Made by a program: the position numbers and the translations under genes | The notes under the pieces: generated by a model | What the model saw: the letters and a program-made list of their open reading frames with translations, nothing else | Database searches by the model: none | What the model was told of the DNA's origin: nothing | Source of the DNA: Sesamum alatum | Lineage: Eukaryota; Streptophyta; Magnoliopsida; Lamiales; Pedaliaceae | DNA length: 64,000 bases | NCBI GenBank assembly: GCA_034509735.1 | Contig: JACGWO010000005.1 | Coordinates: 28,364,479 to 28,428,478, forward strand | Direction of reading: 5' to 3' | Shown: in pieces, positions 1-11,509 of the stretch | How the letters are laid out: every line of letters begins with the position of its first letter | How positions within the stretch are numbered: the stretch's first letter is position 1

Positions 1-1060
1 AATAGATGAACAATCAATTATATTATTTACTAAATTAAGTTGTCACATAGTAATTAAGTATAATCATAAACAAATAATTAAGTTAAAGAAAACAAACAAC
101 TACCAAAGTAGATAAGTATAGATCACACATAGGTTTTTTTTTTTCCATTAAGTTTGCTTTTTTGATAAAATAAATTGTAAAAAAATTGTATGTTAAGTTG
201 TGTTGAAAATTAGGTGTACTGTTTGAAAATAGAAGTGAAAACCGAAAAGATTGGGAATTTGAGGGCCTATTTGTTTGTGTTTGAGGGTTCAGAAAAAATA
301 ACTTAATATTTTTAATTTTATCAATAAATTGCAAAAATTGATTATAACTTTCAGTTCAAATCAACTTAATATAAATAATTCGAAAACATAAGTTGCAAAT
401 AAAAAAAATAGCTTATTTTCCAATCGGGGAAATGATAGTGCTTAACATAAGCTCGCGCAAACACCCTTTATATAAGTGCACTATACCGTATTTTAAAATA
501 CAAACAATATGAAACACGCCACATCGACGTAATATAGATCATTCACGCCCAATCAATATAAAGAGAGAACTAAACACATGCATTATGTTTTTAGCGTGTT
601 TTGTTTTGTGGAGATAGATAGGGAAAAATAAAAAAATAAGTGTGTGTTAGAAATAGGTGTATGTTTGGATTTATTTTTTGAAATTAATTATAAATATAAA
701 AATACATTGTATGTATTATTTTGTGTATTCGGAGACAAAAAATACTGTTCATTGTCAAATCATATCACTTTTATATATTTTTATAAATGTATACATGTAT
801 ATAGTAATATTTATTTTTATTGTAAGTATTTTATTGTATATTAAGAGATAAAAAATATTGTTCATTGTCAATTTATTATTTTTTATATATTTCTATCAAT
901 ATATATATATATATATATAAATATTTATTTATTTGTAGGTGGATTAAACCATATAATATATTATTGTATAGGAGAATGAAAAAAATTACCCAAACACCCA
1001 ATAAAAGTGTTTTGGGTAATATACTGTTTGGTTTTGTATTCTCACCATAAACCAAACATA
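1..1060. other. AT-rich intergenic DNA without a gene
   Basis: No open reading frame here resembles a protein. The stretch is very AT-rich, with an (AT)n run near 900-919. Positions 263-466 look like an old small inverted-repeat transposon: the left end reads GGGCCTATTTGTTTG and the right end, reversed, GGGTGTTTGCGC. I could not define target duplications, so this piece is tentative. Confidence 0.5.
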
Positions 1061-1064
1061 GGGA

Positions 1065-1540
1065 TGATTTCTTTTGTTCGAATTAGATTGCTATATCAAA
1101 TCAGATTATTTAAATCATACATGATTAATGGTGGGAAAACAAAACCAAACATAAGAATAATTTTTTTTGTTCGAATTAGATTGCTATATCAAATCAGATT
1201 ATTTAAATCATACACGATTAATTTAAATTTGATAAATTTTCAAAATTATGCTACGTTTATCAACACTTTTCGCCCTGTAGGCTACAAGATTTCTTTTGTT
1301 CGAATTAGATTGCTATATCAAATCAGATTATTTAAATCATACATGATTAATGGTGGGAAAACAAAACCAAACATAAGAATGATTTTTTTTGTTCGAATTA
1401 GATTGCTATATCAAATCAGATTATTTAAATCATACACGATTAATTTAAATTTGATAAGTTTTCAAAATTATGCTACGTTTATCAACACTTTTCGCCCTGT
1501 AGGCTACAAGATTTCTTTTGTTCGAATTAGATAGCTAAAT
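1065..1540. repeat. 222-bp tandem repeat (two copies plus partial third)
   Basis: The phrase CTTTTGTTCGAATTAGAT starts at 1071, 1293 and 1515, an exact 222-bp period, and the sequence between is nearly identical. Each unit contains an internal near-repeat of about 60 bp offset by 93 bp (second start near 1171), so the structure is a higher-order repeat. The long reading frame across it (1007-1534) is a by-product of the repeat and is not called as a gene. Confidence 0.85.
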
Positions 1541-1715
1541 TTTGTTCGAATGTTTGCTCGTATTATTAAGAAAAAACAATGCCAATTGTGTATTAAACCT
1601 ATCTATTTTTATTTTATGTTAATACAAACTACAAAATCATACCTACTAAAAACCTAATAAAACCCCAACATTTATCCTCATTATAATTTTTTCCCTCTAT
1701 TTTTCAAAAATAAAA

Positions 1716-2138
1716 GGGTAAATTACATCTATCTCCCCTGAAGTTTGACATAATTACAATATCCCTTGTTGTTTGAAATTTTGCAAATACCCTCTAAAGT
1801 TCGTAACCATATAACAAATAACCAATTTTCATTAATTTTTAGGGTGAACTGACCAAAATGCCCTTATGCACTGAATTATTTTTATTTAATTTTTAAAATT
1901 ATTTTGGATTACAATGTACATGGAGAGACTTCTTAAATTTTTTACATAGAGGAGCAATAATGCAATTTCCCTTGTCTGATTTTCCTATAATTTTAATAAA
2001 AAATTCAAGGGTAAAATGATCAATTTCAGGCCTTTAGTTAAAAATTACAAACCTCAGGGGGGTATTTGTAATTTTTCAAACAACGAGGGGATATTTGTAA
2101 TTATGCCAAACCTCAGGGGAGGTAGATGTAATTTACCC
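1716..2138. mobile_element. Mutator-type MITE, family A, with perfect 9-bp TSD
   Basis: This 423-bp element has long inverted ends, GGGTAAATTACA at the left and TGTAATTTACCC at the right. Homology between the arms continues about 100 bp inward. It is flanked by identical 9-mers AAAATAAAA (1707-1715 and 2139-2147), the target duplication length of Mutator-like elements. It has no coding capacity. It lies 300 bp upstream of the PEP translocator start and so may contribute to that promoter. Many diverged relatives occur in the window. Confidence 0.85.
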
Positions 2139-2437
2139 AAAATAAAAATACTTACAGAATAAAGCAAATTAAATTGAAATTCACAAAAACACCCCTAATA
2201 ACCTAAAAATCCCAAGAATATCCCCACCCGCACATACATACAAAATTCTGAGTCTAATACCCTCCGCCACCAACTCTTCACACAGTATTTCTGCTCTCCT
2301 TGCTTCTTGGCGGAGCCTCCAACGTTAACCCCCCCCTACACCCCCCACCCCCCATCCACCCCACCCACGACAATATATACGTACAGCTATACCTACATTC
2401 TTCTCTCTCTAGCTTCTCTTCTTGATCTGAGATAAAG

Positions 2438-5400
2438 ATGCAGAGCTCGGCGATTGCTTTCTCGCCTTCTCTCTCTCTTTCTACCAATTCCCGCAAGCTT
2501 TCCGCTCGTGGGTTCAACCCCCTTCCTCTCTCGCCTCCGGGTCAGCGTCGTTTCAGCAATGCTCCTGCTTTGTTTGCCTCGACCCGGAGAGTGAGCCCGG
2601 TTACCTGCTCGCTGAAGCAGAGCGGGTGGGTTTCCGGGCCGAATCCTGCGGTCCCGGAGCCTGAATCTGATGGAGTTGTCGTCCGGGCCACAGCGGAGAC
2701 CGCTGGCGCGGCGGAGACACCGGGATCGAAGAGCTTCGCTGATACGTTGGTGCTTGGGTCGCTGTTTGGGCTTTGGTACCTTTTCAATATCTACTTTAAT
2801 ATCTACAACAAGCAGGTAGTTATCTTCTCTTCTCTTTCCCTGGTTGTTTTTGTGAAGTCTTTTTTTCTTTCGGGCAGTTGGTTTTGTAGATATATACGAT
2901 GTTGTTATGGTTATTTTGTTGCTTATTTCAGTGAATGTAAATATATGTCATTTCTGTAGTGATTTGGAGTCTGTTTTCGCCTGAATCTTTGATTACGCAA
3001 AAAGAGTGATATTTGGAGAACTGGGACAAGGATTTTACCTCATATCTGTGATCTGTTGTTATTTTTCTTTGTAATGGTAGTGGTACTTGCGGCTTTGACA
3101 AGTCTCAGAGTTGTGAATGTTGAGAAGTTCTTTCTGTGATGTGAAGTATTGTACTATGCTACTCTGATTTATAAACAACTGGAGTTGGTAAAAGCAAAAT
3201 GGCTGTTTTGAGGTTTTAGAATTCGGTTTTATGTTGATAAGAAGTTGCTCCATCTTGGGTTTATTAGTATCTCTTTGGTGCGACATTGTAACCTTATGTG
3301 AGAAGATGGTTTTTCGGGGAAAAGTTTCCCTTTAGGAAATGAAATGATATTTTGGGGTGTCCAGAAAAGGGAAAAGATTTTTTCTTTGGATAAAAGGAGT
3401 ATTTGGTAAAGCCGAATATGATTTCAAATTCAAATTGTCAATTCCATGCCACAATGAGTTGTAAGTGTGACATCCCTTGAATATTGATCTGTGATGATGA
3501 TGCTTGTTTGTATAGGTTCTCAAAGCTTTTCACTACCCAATGACGGTCACCCTTATTCAATTTGCCGTTGGAACTGTGCTTGTTGTTCTCATGTGGACCT
3601 TCAACCTCTACAAGCGGCCTAAAATCAGTGGCGGTCAGGTACTTGAGATCATCCTGGAACACTTTTTCTTGTTTTCATATTTAGTTTAATAATCATGAAG
3701 ATGGATTACGAATTTTTATCCAATATTGGCAGCTTGCCGCAATTCTTCCACTGGCGATGGTGCATACCTTAGGCAACCTCTTCACCAATATGAGTCTTGG
3801 AAAAGTTGCTGTTTCATTCACTCACACAATTAAAGCTATGGAGCCTTTCTTCTCAGTTGTTCTCTCTGCTATGTTTCTGGGAGAGGTGAACTATCCTTTT
3901 GCCCGCAAGCCTTTTTGATTTTGTTCAAGTTAAATGACAGGACAGCTATATGGAGCCTCAGTGACATGGAAAACGTCGTGGTGTGAAGTAGGCGCAAGAA
4001 TATAATTTCTTAATTGTTAAAACTATGGACCTCTAAAAATTGATATTGGTTCTGTTATGCTGTTGAAATTTTGTTATTAATTTCCACTACAATTTGGGGG
4101 ATATGATATTTATTATCCTTTTGTCCTGATCTCGTCCTTTGAAAGTTTTGAAATGGATCCATCATCTTGTGAATGTTATATTTTTCAGTTTGTTGAGAAG
4201 AATGAATGATGCTAAGTTTGGTTGGCTACTTTGCATTGATTATATTATGTTGTTGTTTGAATTATGCAATTGTTATCTCATTTTTCTGTTTGACCCCTTC
4301 TTGCCAGTTTCCTACACTGTGGGTAGTTTCCTCTCTTTTACCAATTGTTGGTGGAGTAGCTTTGGCATCAATGACCGAGGCCTCTTTTAATTGGTAAAGA
4401 ACCACACCGCATTGCTGCCAGTCAATTGCTGTCATTGCCATTATCTTAAATTGTTTGGTAACAAGCGTTCAATTTCAAGATTTTCTTGCGCAACTTATAT
4501 TATTGTCATTTTTTCAAGGGCTGGGTTTTGGAGTGCTATGGCATCCAATCTAACAAATCAATCTCGCAATGTGCTTAGCAAAAAGTTTATGGTCAAGAAG
4601 GAGGTATGTTGTTGACTGGCGTTTATGTTTCTGTTCCTGGAGAATGCTGTGCTTTACCAGCAATATTTCCGGGCAAATTTCTTAGGGTTTATCAATTCTT
4701 TCTTGGTTTCAATCCCTTTACTGGAGTAGATTATTGCAAAATCTATTTCTAGCACTCAGGAAAAGAAAAAAGGAAATTGCCAGCTACTTTTCTAATAGAT
4801 TTTAAAAAAATGGTGCTTCAACTGATGTTTCTCTTCGCACAGGAATCCCTGGACAACATTACTCTTTTCTCAATAATTACTATTATGTCCTTCTTCTTGA
4901 TGGCACCTGCTGCCATTTTCGTGGAAGGCGTCAAGTTTACACCTTCATACCTTCAGGCTGCTGTAAGTAAATTTTGAGACAGAATCATAACTTATTTGGT
5001 ACCGCCTTTACTGAAAGAGCATCTTTTCTCTGGCTGGATGTTTTAAATGGGACTGGATTCTTACATGTTTTCTATTGGCAGGGGTTGAATGTCAAGCAGC
5101 TTTGCACAAGGTCTCTCCTAGCAGCTCTCTGCTTTCATGCATATCAGCAGGTACCCCTTAGAGAATTTCTTTGTTGTATTAATCATTGCATAATTTCTGG
5201 TTGATGGTAGCACATTTAGCAATACCAAGCCTTCATCATTGTATATTTGCTAAATACTCGTAACAAAGAGCAAACGTTATTCAGTGTCATACATGTGATA
5301 TGCTACATGTGCATCCTGAGTTTCAAGATTCAAGTTAACTTTCTGAGCATTAGAGAATATTTTTACACTAACATTATGAAGGAAGCTCAAAAAACCATAG

Positions 5401-6074
5401 CTTTAGATTGGAGCAACTATGACCATGATTCAACTTTCTAAATTCTGTTTAGTTTGACAAGATTGGGAAAGTTTCTGTGCTAGAAGATATTAACTTGTGA
5501 CGACTAAAAGTTGGGTTTCCGTTGAAGGTTTGTTATTGTGCACAGATGGTGATGCCAAATTCTTTCATAGCTTAATGATTTATTTATGCATTTATCGTTT
5601 GATTGCTGAATGAAATTTCAACTGGAACAAAAAATTTAGAGGTTGCACTTAAACAGACGCTGTAGCTAACTTGATGTTTCCAGCATTCTTGATTTACATG
5701 CAAATTTAAAGGTATTCACAACTACGAAATAATGCTTCTCATCTCAATGAAAATCCTCATAGTAGCTGTTTTGTGCAGGTCTCTTACATGATATTGCAGC
5801 GTGTATCTCCCGTCACCCATTCCGTTGGCAACTGTGTCAAGAGGGTGGTCGTGATCGTCACCTCCGTCCTCTTCTTCCGCACACCCGTTTCACCTATCAA
5901 CTCTCTAGGTACACCCGATTTCTTCTATGAACGTAAAAAGTTTCTTGGAGTCTTAAATCCCATCTCAGTTCTCGACTCCTACGTTTCATTGGTGCAGGTA
6001 CTGGGATAGCCCTTGCTGGAGTGTTCTTGTACTCGAGAGTGAAGCGGATTAAGCCAATGCCAAAGACGGCTTGA
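2438..6074 (+). CDS. PPT: Plastid phosphoenolpyruvate/phosphate translocator (PPT)
   Basis: This antiporter of the plastid inner envelope imports phosphoenolpyruvate in exchange for phosphate and feeds the shikimate pathway. Coding exons are 2438-2815, 3516-3638, 3733-3885, 4308-4393, 4519-4603, 4843-4962, 5082-5150, 5779-5908 and 5998-6074, all with GT-AG borders, giving 406 aa, close to the usual ~408. Residues 1-100 are a Ser/Arg-rich transit peptide. Typical translocator blocks follow: [53 protein letters not shown], and [12 protein letters not shown] near the C-terminus, which ends in KPMPKTA. The wording matches PPT rather than the triose-phosphate or glucose-6-phosphate groups. PPT1 versus PPT2 was not resolved. 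A C-rich stretch (2331-2368) and a CT-rich leader precede the ATG. Confidence 0.95.
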
Positions 6075-6460
6075 AGTTCGTTGTGTCTGAAACAATTTTG
6101 TTGATGATTTTAAGTTGTTAGATCTAGAAAAAACACCATTGCTGTTAACTTCGTGTTGTATGTTAGCTCAGAACATGGGATTCTTGCCTGTCTTGTTTCT
6201 GTACCGCTCCTTTCAAACATTCTTTCATGGATACCCAGAAATTTTTAGTTGCAAATGTGATCTCTTCTCATGATGTTGCCTTCTTTGGATTTGAGGGAAG
6301 TGTTTGGACGCAGGATCTCAAATGACTCCGGATTTGAAGGAAGTATTTGGACACAGGATTTCAAATGACCTCGTTCAAAAAGAATATGAAATCCATCAAT
6401 ATTCAACAAAAAGAATGTTCCAAATTAGAATTGAATTATTTGAAATTTTTTAAATTAAAA

Positions 6461-6882
6461 GGATAAATTATAGTCACCTCTTCTGAGGTTTGATATAATT
6501 ACAAATTCTTTCTCGTTGTTTGAAAAATTATAAATACCTTCCTCAAGTTTGTAATTTTTAATCAAGGCTTGAAATTGATCATTTTGTCCTGAATCTTTTA
6601 TTAAAATTATAAAAAAATCATTCAAAGCAAATTGTATTATTGCCCCTCTGTGAAAAAAATCTTAGAAACCTCCCCATTTGCACTGTAGTCCAAAAAAATT
6701 TAGGAATTAAAATAATTCAGTGTATACGGACATTTTGGTCACCCATAAAAATGAATGAAAATGAGTTGTTTGTTAGACGATTACAAACCTTGGGGTGGAG
6801 GGGGGAATATGTGTAATTTTTCAAACAACGAGTGGATATTATAATTATGTCAAATTTTAAGAGCGATGGTTGTAATTTACCT
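6461..6882. mobile_element. Mutator-type MITE, family A
   Basis: This 422-bp inverted-repeat element (GGATAAATTATAG ... TGTAATTTACCT) has the same arms and internal order as the 1716 copy. Flanking 9-mers AAATTAAAA (6452-6460) and AATTTAAAC (6883-6891) agree at 7 of 9 positions, as expected for an old target duplication. It lies 390 bp downstream of the PEP translocator stop. Confidence 0.75.
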
Positions 6883-7384
6883 AATTTAAACTTATCCAAA
6901 CAAATTTAAAAGATTTAAAATTCATAATTTCAAATCATTCAATTCAAATGCAATCTTATGAAAGTTTGTGACTTTATTTTCCTTACAGGAACTTTTAGAA
7001 AAGGTTTTCAAAATAACTTTTTCTTTTATATATTCGAAAATATCGATTCATTTAATACGATTTCAGTAATCTTCTATAACTATTTTTCAATTAATTTTGT
7101 GAATTTCTAATTTCATCTAAAAATAAGTTTGGACAAAAAGATAAACTTAGGTTGAAGAAAAAGTTTATTATTTTACCAAAAGCTTCATTTGGAGGAATGG
7201 ATTTAGATTTGAACAATAAATATGGGGAAAGAATTTTAAATGACTCTGTATTAAAGAAATTTGAAATCCATCACAATATACTAAAAAATCTTAAGGTGGG
7301 TTAATAATCTATAAAAAATACTACTAATGCATAAAAATAATTTAAATTTTTTTAAAAAATATACAAAAGTATAACATATAATTC

Positions 7385-7521
7385 AAAATGGCATTTTGGA
7401 CAGTTCACTATAAAAATTGGATAGAAACTTAATGGAATGGCCTTGTTGTTAGACGGATATTAAAATCAGGGGGTATTTATAATTATGTCAAACTTTAAAG
7501 GAAGTAATTGTAATTTACCTT
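7385..7521. mobile_element. Right-half fragment of a family A MITE
   Basis: Sequence from the 'AAAATGGCATTTTGGAC' region to the terminal TGTAATTTACC matches the right half of the family A elements. No left arm is present, so this is a truncated remnant. Confidence 0.55.
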
Positions 7522-7860
7522 ATTACTATGAATTTGAAATTTTTAGCCCCAAATACATCAATACAAACGCAACATAAGTTTTTATTTTCTAGTTGCTTCA
7601 GAGACAACAAAAAATAATTACGAAATTTTAAAATTTCTGTATAACACACAATCTCAATTGTTTTATATTATCTTCATTTATATTACATTGATACAAAAAA
7701 TAAAATCAAAACATATAAAACTTGGCAAAGCACATAAAAACGAAAACACAAAATAAAACCAAACAAATTAAGCCAATTTTCATAAAAAGAAAGGGGTCGT
7801 AAAAATGAAATTTGCAACATGAGAAGATTTCCTAAACATGTTTGTAAGAGAACTGAAAAA

Positions 7861-8040
7861 CACGTAGGCCTAGCTCAGTTAGCGAAAATGAGGTCCCATG
7901 ATCTTAGAGGTCATAGTTGCGAATCCCTGTGTGGAATGATGTTGCTACTGCATAGTAGATACTATTTGTATACTGTAACAGTAAGGGATTATTTAAGTTT
8001 AATTTATATGATATTATTTATCAGTATATGTTTGTTTTAA
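7861..8040 (+). mobile_element. tRNA-derived SINE-like element
   Basis: A pol III promoter-like head is visible: A-box-like TAGCTCAGTTAGCG at 7871 and B-box-like AGTTGCGAATCCC near 7915, about the tRNA spacing apart. The tail includes ACTGTAACAGTAAGG, similar to the tails of the SINE-like pieces at 51.5 kb and 62.4 kb. The cloverleaf is not intact, so it is not a functional tRNA. Confidence 0.55.
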
Positions 8041-8243
8041 TTGTCTTTGTTAGATATTATTTATAATCACTTTATTTCAATTAAATAAAGTTCATTACTT
8101 TCAACTTAAAAAAATAGAATTGGAAAACACTATAGATTCCACAAATCTAACTTGTAAATTGACATACTTGTATGATCAGTTGACATATTGAGCACCTCCG
8201 TAAACGCTAAGTAAATAGCAACAATCATGCAACAATTACATTT

Positions 8244-8685
8244 CGATTAAATGGATTTTTGGTCCCATAACTTAGGTTATTTAGCATTTTGTCTTTTAAT
8301 TTTTTAGGGTAGTATCTTAGCCCTGCATCTTTTTAATTTTTGCGGTTTCAGTCCTTTTGTTCGCCAGAGTTCACCTCCACCGACGAAAAGAGTGAACTTG
8401 GACAAAAAAAAGGACTACAATCGCGAAAAATAAAAAGATGCAGAATTAAAATATTACTCTAAATTGTTAATGCTGGCAGAAATGGGCCAATAGGAACAAA
8501 AACCCCAATTTTAAAATATCACGTGAGAGACACATGCATTTTTCGGCGAGAAGGGTGAACTCCGATGAAAAAAGGACTAAAATCACGAAAATTAAAAAGA
8601 TACAGGACCGAAATGCTACCCTAGAAAATTAAATGATGAAAACACCAAATGACCTAAGTCACGGGACAAAAAATGCATTTAAGCC
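8244..8685. mobile_element. Mutator-type MITE, family B, with perfect 9-bp TSD
   Basis: This 442-bp element has inverted ends: the left arm carries ATTTTTGGTCCCATAACTTAGG and the right arm its complement ending in GCATTTAAGCC. Identical 9-mers ATTACATTT flank it (8235-8243 and 8686-8694). Internally it repeats phrases such as GGTGAACTCCGA in both orientations. A second copy lies at 50601-51023. Confidence 0.85.
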
Positions 8686-9065
8686 ATTACATTTATACCT
8701 CTGATCTATAGTCTGCTTACACAAACTACCAATCAGAAACGTCAGCATCATTTACACAATTCACCCCTGGTTTTTGGTGTCAATGGTGGTTTCATAAATT
8801 ATTCAAAAAATCTGAGTGATTTATGTAAACAGTCCATAGCTTAAGAAGTCTAAATTTAATTATCTTTAAATTAAAATAGAATAATTACACCATTCTCTTC
8901 TGTTACTTTGGTTAATTAGACTAACTTTTTCTCTTGATTTGAACATTATTGCATCACTCCTTTGATATTTTATCAATGGCTAACAATAAGCTCGTTTCAA
9001 TAGTTAACTTAATAACATCATCTCTAACAATCTTATGAAGCTTGTGAAATCTCACATATTTTGAC

Positions 9066-9600
9066 AAGGATAATTACATCGTCTTCACTTGAGGTTTGTT
9101 GTAGTTATACATAAACTCCCAGTGGTTTAGGAAATTACATCTTGCATCCCTAATGTTTGTTTACGTCTAACAAATAGATCTATCCGTAAGTAAAATTCAC
9201 GAAATTTGTTGATATCCGTAAAAACGTTAAATGAAAATCTATATATACCCCTCCATTGACTTATTACAGGTTAAATATATCTTTTCTAACTAATCCGCCA
9301 TCATGCATCTTCACACGCTTATGCATGTGTTGAATTACTTGTAATTAAATTAAATTATAAGGATAAATAGTGTAATATATCTAATAAATTGACATGAAGT
9401 CAATGGGCAGTGATAATAAATTTTCATTCAACTATTTTGGTGATTTCAACAAGTTCTCTAAATTGGAATCTATTTATTAGATAGAAACAAACATCAAAGG
9501 TATTACGTGTAATTTCCCAAACCTCAAGTAATTTATTTGTAATTACACCAAACTTTAAGGGCGGACAATAACAGGAAAGGATGGTATAATTAACCTAATA
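9066..9600. mobile_element. Family C inverted-repeat element (diverged)
   Basis: The stretch resembles the element at 40528-41263. Both share the internal run CGCTTATGCATGTG or CACTTATGCATGTG followed by AATTAAATTAAATTATAAGG and a near-identical 'AATAGTG(T/C)AATATAT' block. The ends are weakly inverted (AGGATAATTACATC; GGTATAATTAACC). No clean target duplication was seen. It lies just downstream of the MYB gene. Confidence 0.5.
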
Positions 9601-9802
9601 ATAGTTCATAATATTATTCCAAGAACTTCATGATAACAAGTTTGCAAAGTAAGAAAACAAACACATTAACATAATAACAACTCCTCAAAATCTCACTCCC
9701 CTTACCACTCACTTAGATTTTGATTCCCAGACATCCTAAAACACCATATCAGACCAAACTATTACATTATTATTTCTTCCAACATTTTGCTTTTTCAAAT
9801 GT

Positions 9803-11509
9803 TCAGACAATCCCACCAAAGAAATCAACCTCCTTCCTCCCTTCACAATGCATCAATTGAGGCATATCAGGCAGCAACTCAACATCAAAATGATCATCAT
9901 CGTCATCATCAAATGTGAACTCAGGAACCTCATCAAGCTCAAATTCTTGCACCATATCATCATCCGGGAAAACATCGATTTCTGCTTGTTGTGGTGCAGC
10001 CACTGCATCAGCAGCCGAAGATGGCTGCACGTTTTTGGACCGGCTGCTGCTCGTTTTCTCCAAGTTAAGGCTCTTGATGTAGTTTTGGAGGACGGAGCTC
10101 GGCTTAGGCCACTTGGTTCTGCATTTCCGCCTAGCGAATTGCCTCCTCTTCGTTGCGTTCCAGTGGTTCTTGATTGAGTTCTCAGTCCTCCCAGGCAGGC
10201 TTTTCGCGATTTCTGCCCATTTGTTTCCCACTTTCGCATGAACGTCGATCAGAATCCTGTCTTCCTCCTCCGTCCACATCTCCTTCTGAACAAACCAATT
10301 TAAAGCAAACAGAGAAAAATCGCATTCATTAACCGGATACTTTGCATACATATACACACACACATTCTTGAAAAAACGTTACGCCTAGGAAATTTCAACC
10401 TGTTAAAGATCATGCACGACTCACGTTTCTTGCGGTAAAAGTTGGTTGATGCGTTTGTCCGTATTCAATAAAAGGGTCGAAAGAGAAAGACTCTAGTCAA
10501 AAAAACGTTCTTGTCCAACGCAGAGATGGCGTGTCGATTTTCCCTATTCGTGTAATATCGTATCTGATTGACAGAATCTAGTTCTTGATATTTGAATCCT
10601 CTTTAATTTTTCTTGAAATTTTAGAATTAATGCAGTTCTTGAATCAGAAAAAAAAAACACATAACAAGAAGAGAAATTAGGAGAATTCAGAGTCAAACTT
10701 TGATGTTAGGCCTAAGATGGTTGTGCCATCTCTCTCTGCACTGCTTGCCGATCCTCCCCTTCATCATTTGCGCGATGTTAGACCATTTTCTCTCGCCGTA
10801 TTTCTCCACCAGAAGGATCAAGACTCTGCACATTACAACATAAATCAATCAGACCTTAAAAGAACAACAAATGATCGAAAAATTAAAATAAATTTTCGGT
10901 TTGTTTCATTTCCTACCTGTCTTCTTCAGCAGTCCACTGCCCTTTGGCTGCTTTGGAGTTCTTACGGCCCTTACCGCCCTTTTTAGCCGTTGCAGATGCA
11001 GTCTCACTGTTATTACCAATTTTGCTTCTTTTCTTGCCGTCTCCTTTGTGATGGCCTATGTTGTCAGCAGTCACACAGGAGCCCTCATCAGGAACATTAG
11101 TAAACCTTAAAGGCCTTGCATCATGGTACTTCAAGACCGTCTCCATTTCCATCAGTGAATCATTCCTGTCTGAAAAGTTCAAGAATCCACCACCTTGGAG
11201 ATCATGCATGGCTGCACCAATGCTGTCATTCTCATCATACGGCTTGAAATCGTATACACCAAAATCCGTAGCACAGCCATGGAAAAAGGGATCGAAGGGA
11301 TCATAGCCGTTGGTTTGTAAACCGATGTCTGGAATGAACGACGAAGCTGTGATGGGGAAATGGACTTGGTTTTGGAAATCTTGAAGGTTGTAACCTTTTG
11401 AGGATAAGAGGTTGTCTATGTAGAAGTCATCATCTAGTGATTCTAGTTTCAAGTTGATGCCGGATAGAGGGGTATTTTGGTCATTTCCGCGGTTCGTGTC
11501 CGACTCCAT
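9803..11509 (-). CDS. R2R3-MYB transcription factor, MYB98/MYB118 type
   Basis: The coding exons, read on the minus strand, are 10917-11509, 10699-10825 and 9803-10285, joined by GT-AG introns to give 400 aa. The start is the first ATG (11507-11509); the open frame extends to 11578 but only from a TTG. Residues 189-240 form R2 ([39 protein letters not shown]) and 241-290 form R3 ([33 protein letters not shown]), with regularly spaced Trp. Both introns interrupt the MYB repeats. A Lys-rich stretch precedes R2, and the C-terminus is strongly acidic (an Asp run near residue 360), which suggests an activation domain. The R2/R3 wording fits the MYB64/98/115/118/119 subgroup, known for roles in female gametophyte, endosperm and embryo. 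The exact orthologue is not determined. Confidence 0.9.

Noticed and set aside
1007..1534. 175-aa frame with repeated IRLLYQIRLFKSY units
   Set aside because: It is a translation of the 222-bp tandem repeat; the period is a multiple of three, so the frame stays open without being a gene.
7861..7936. A tRNA gene at 7.86 kb
   Set aside because: A- and B-box-like motifs are present, but the acceptor and anticodon stems do not pair; treated as SINE-like.
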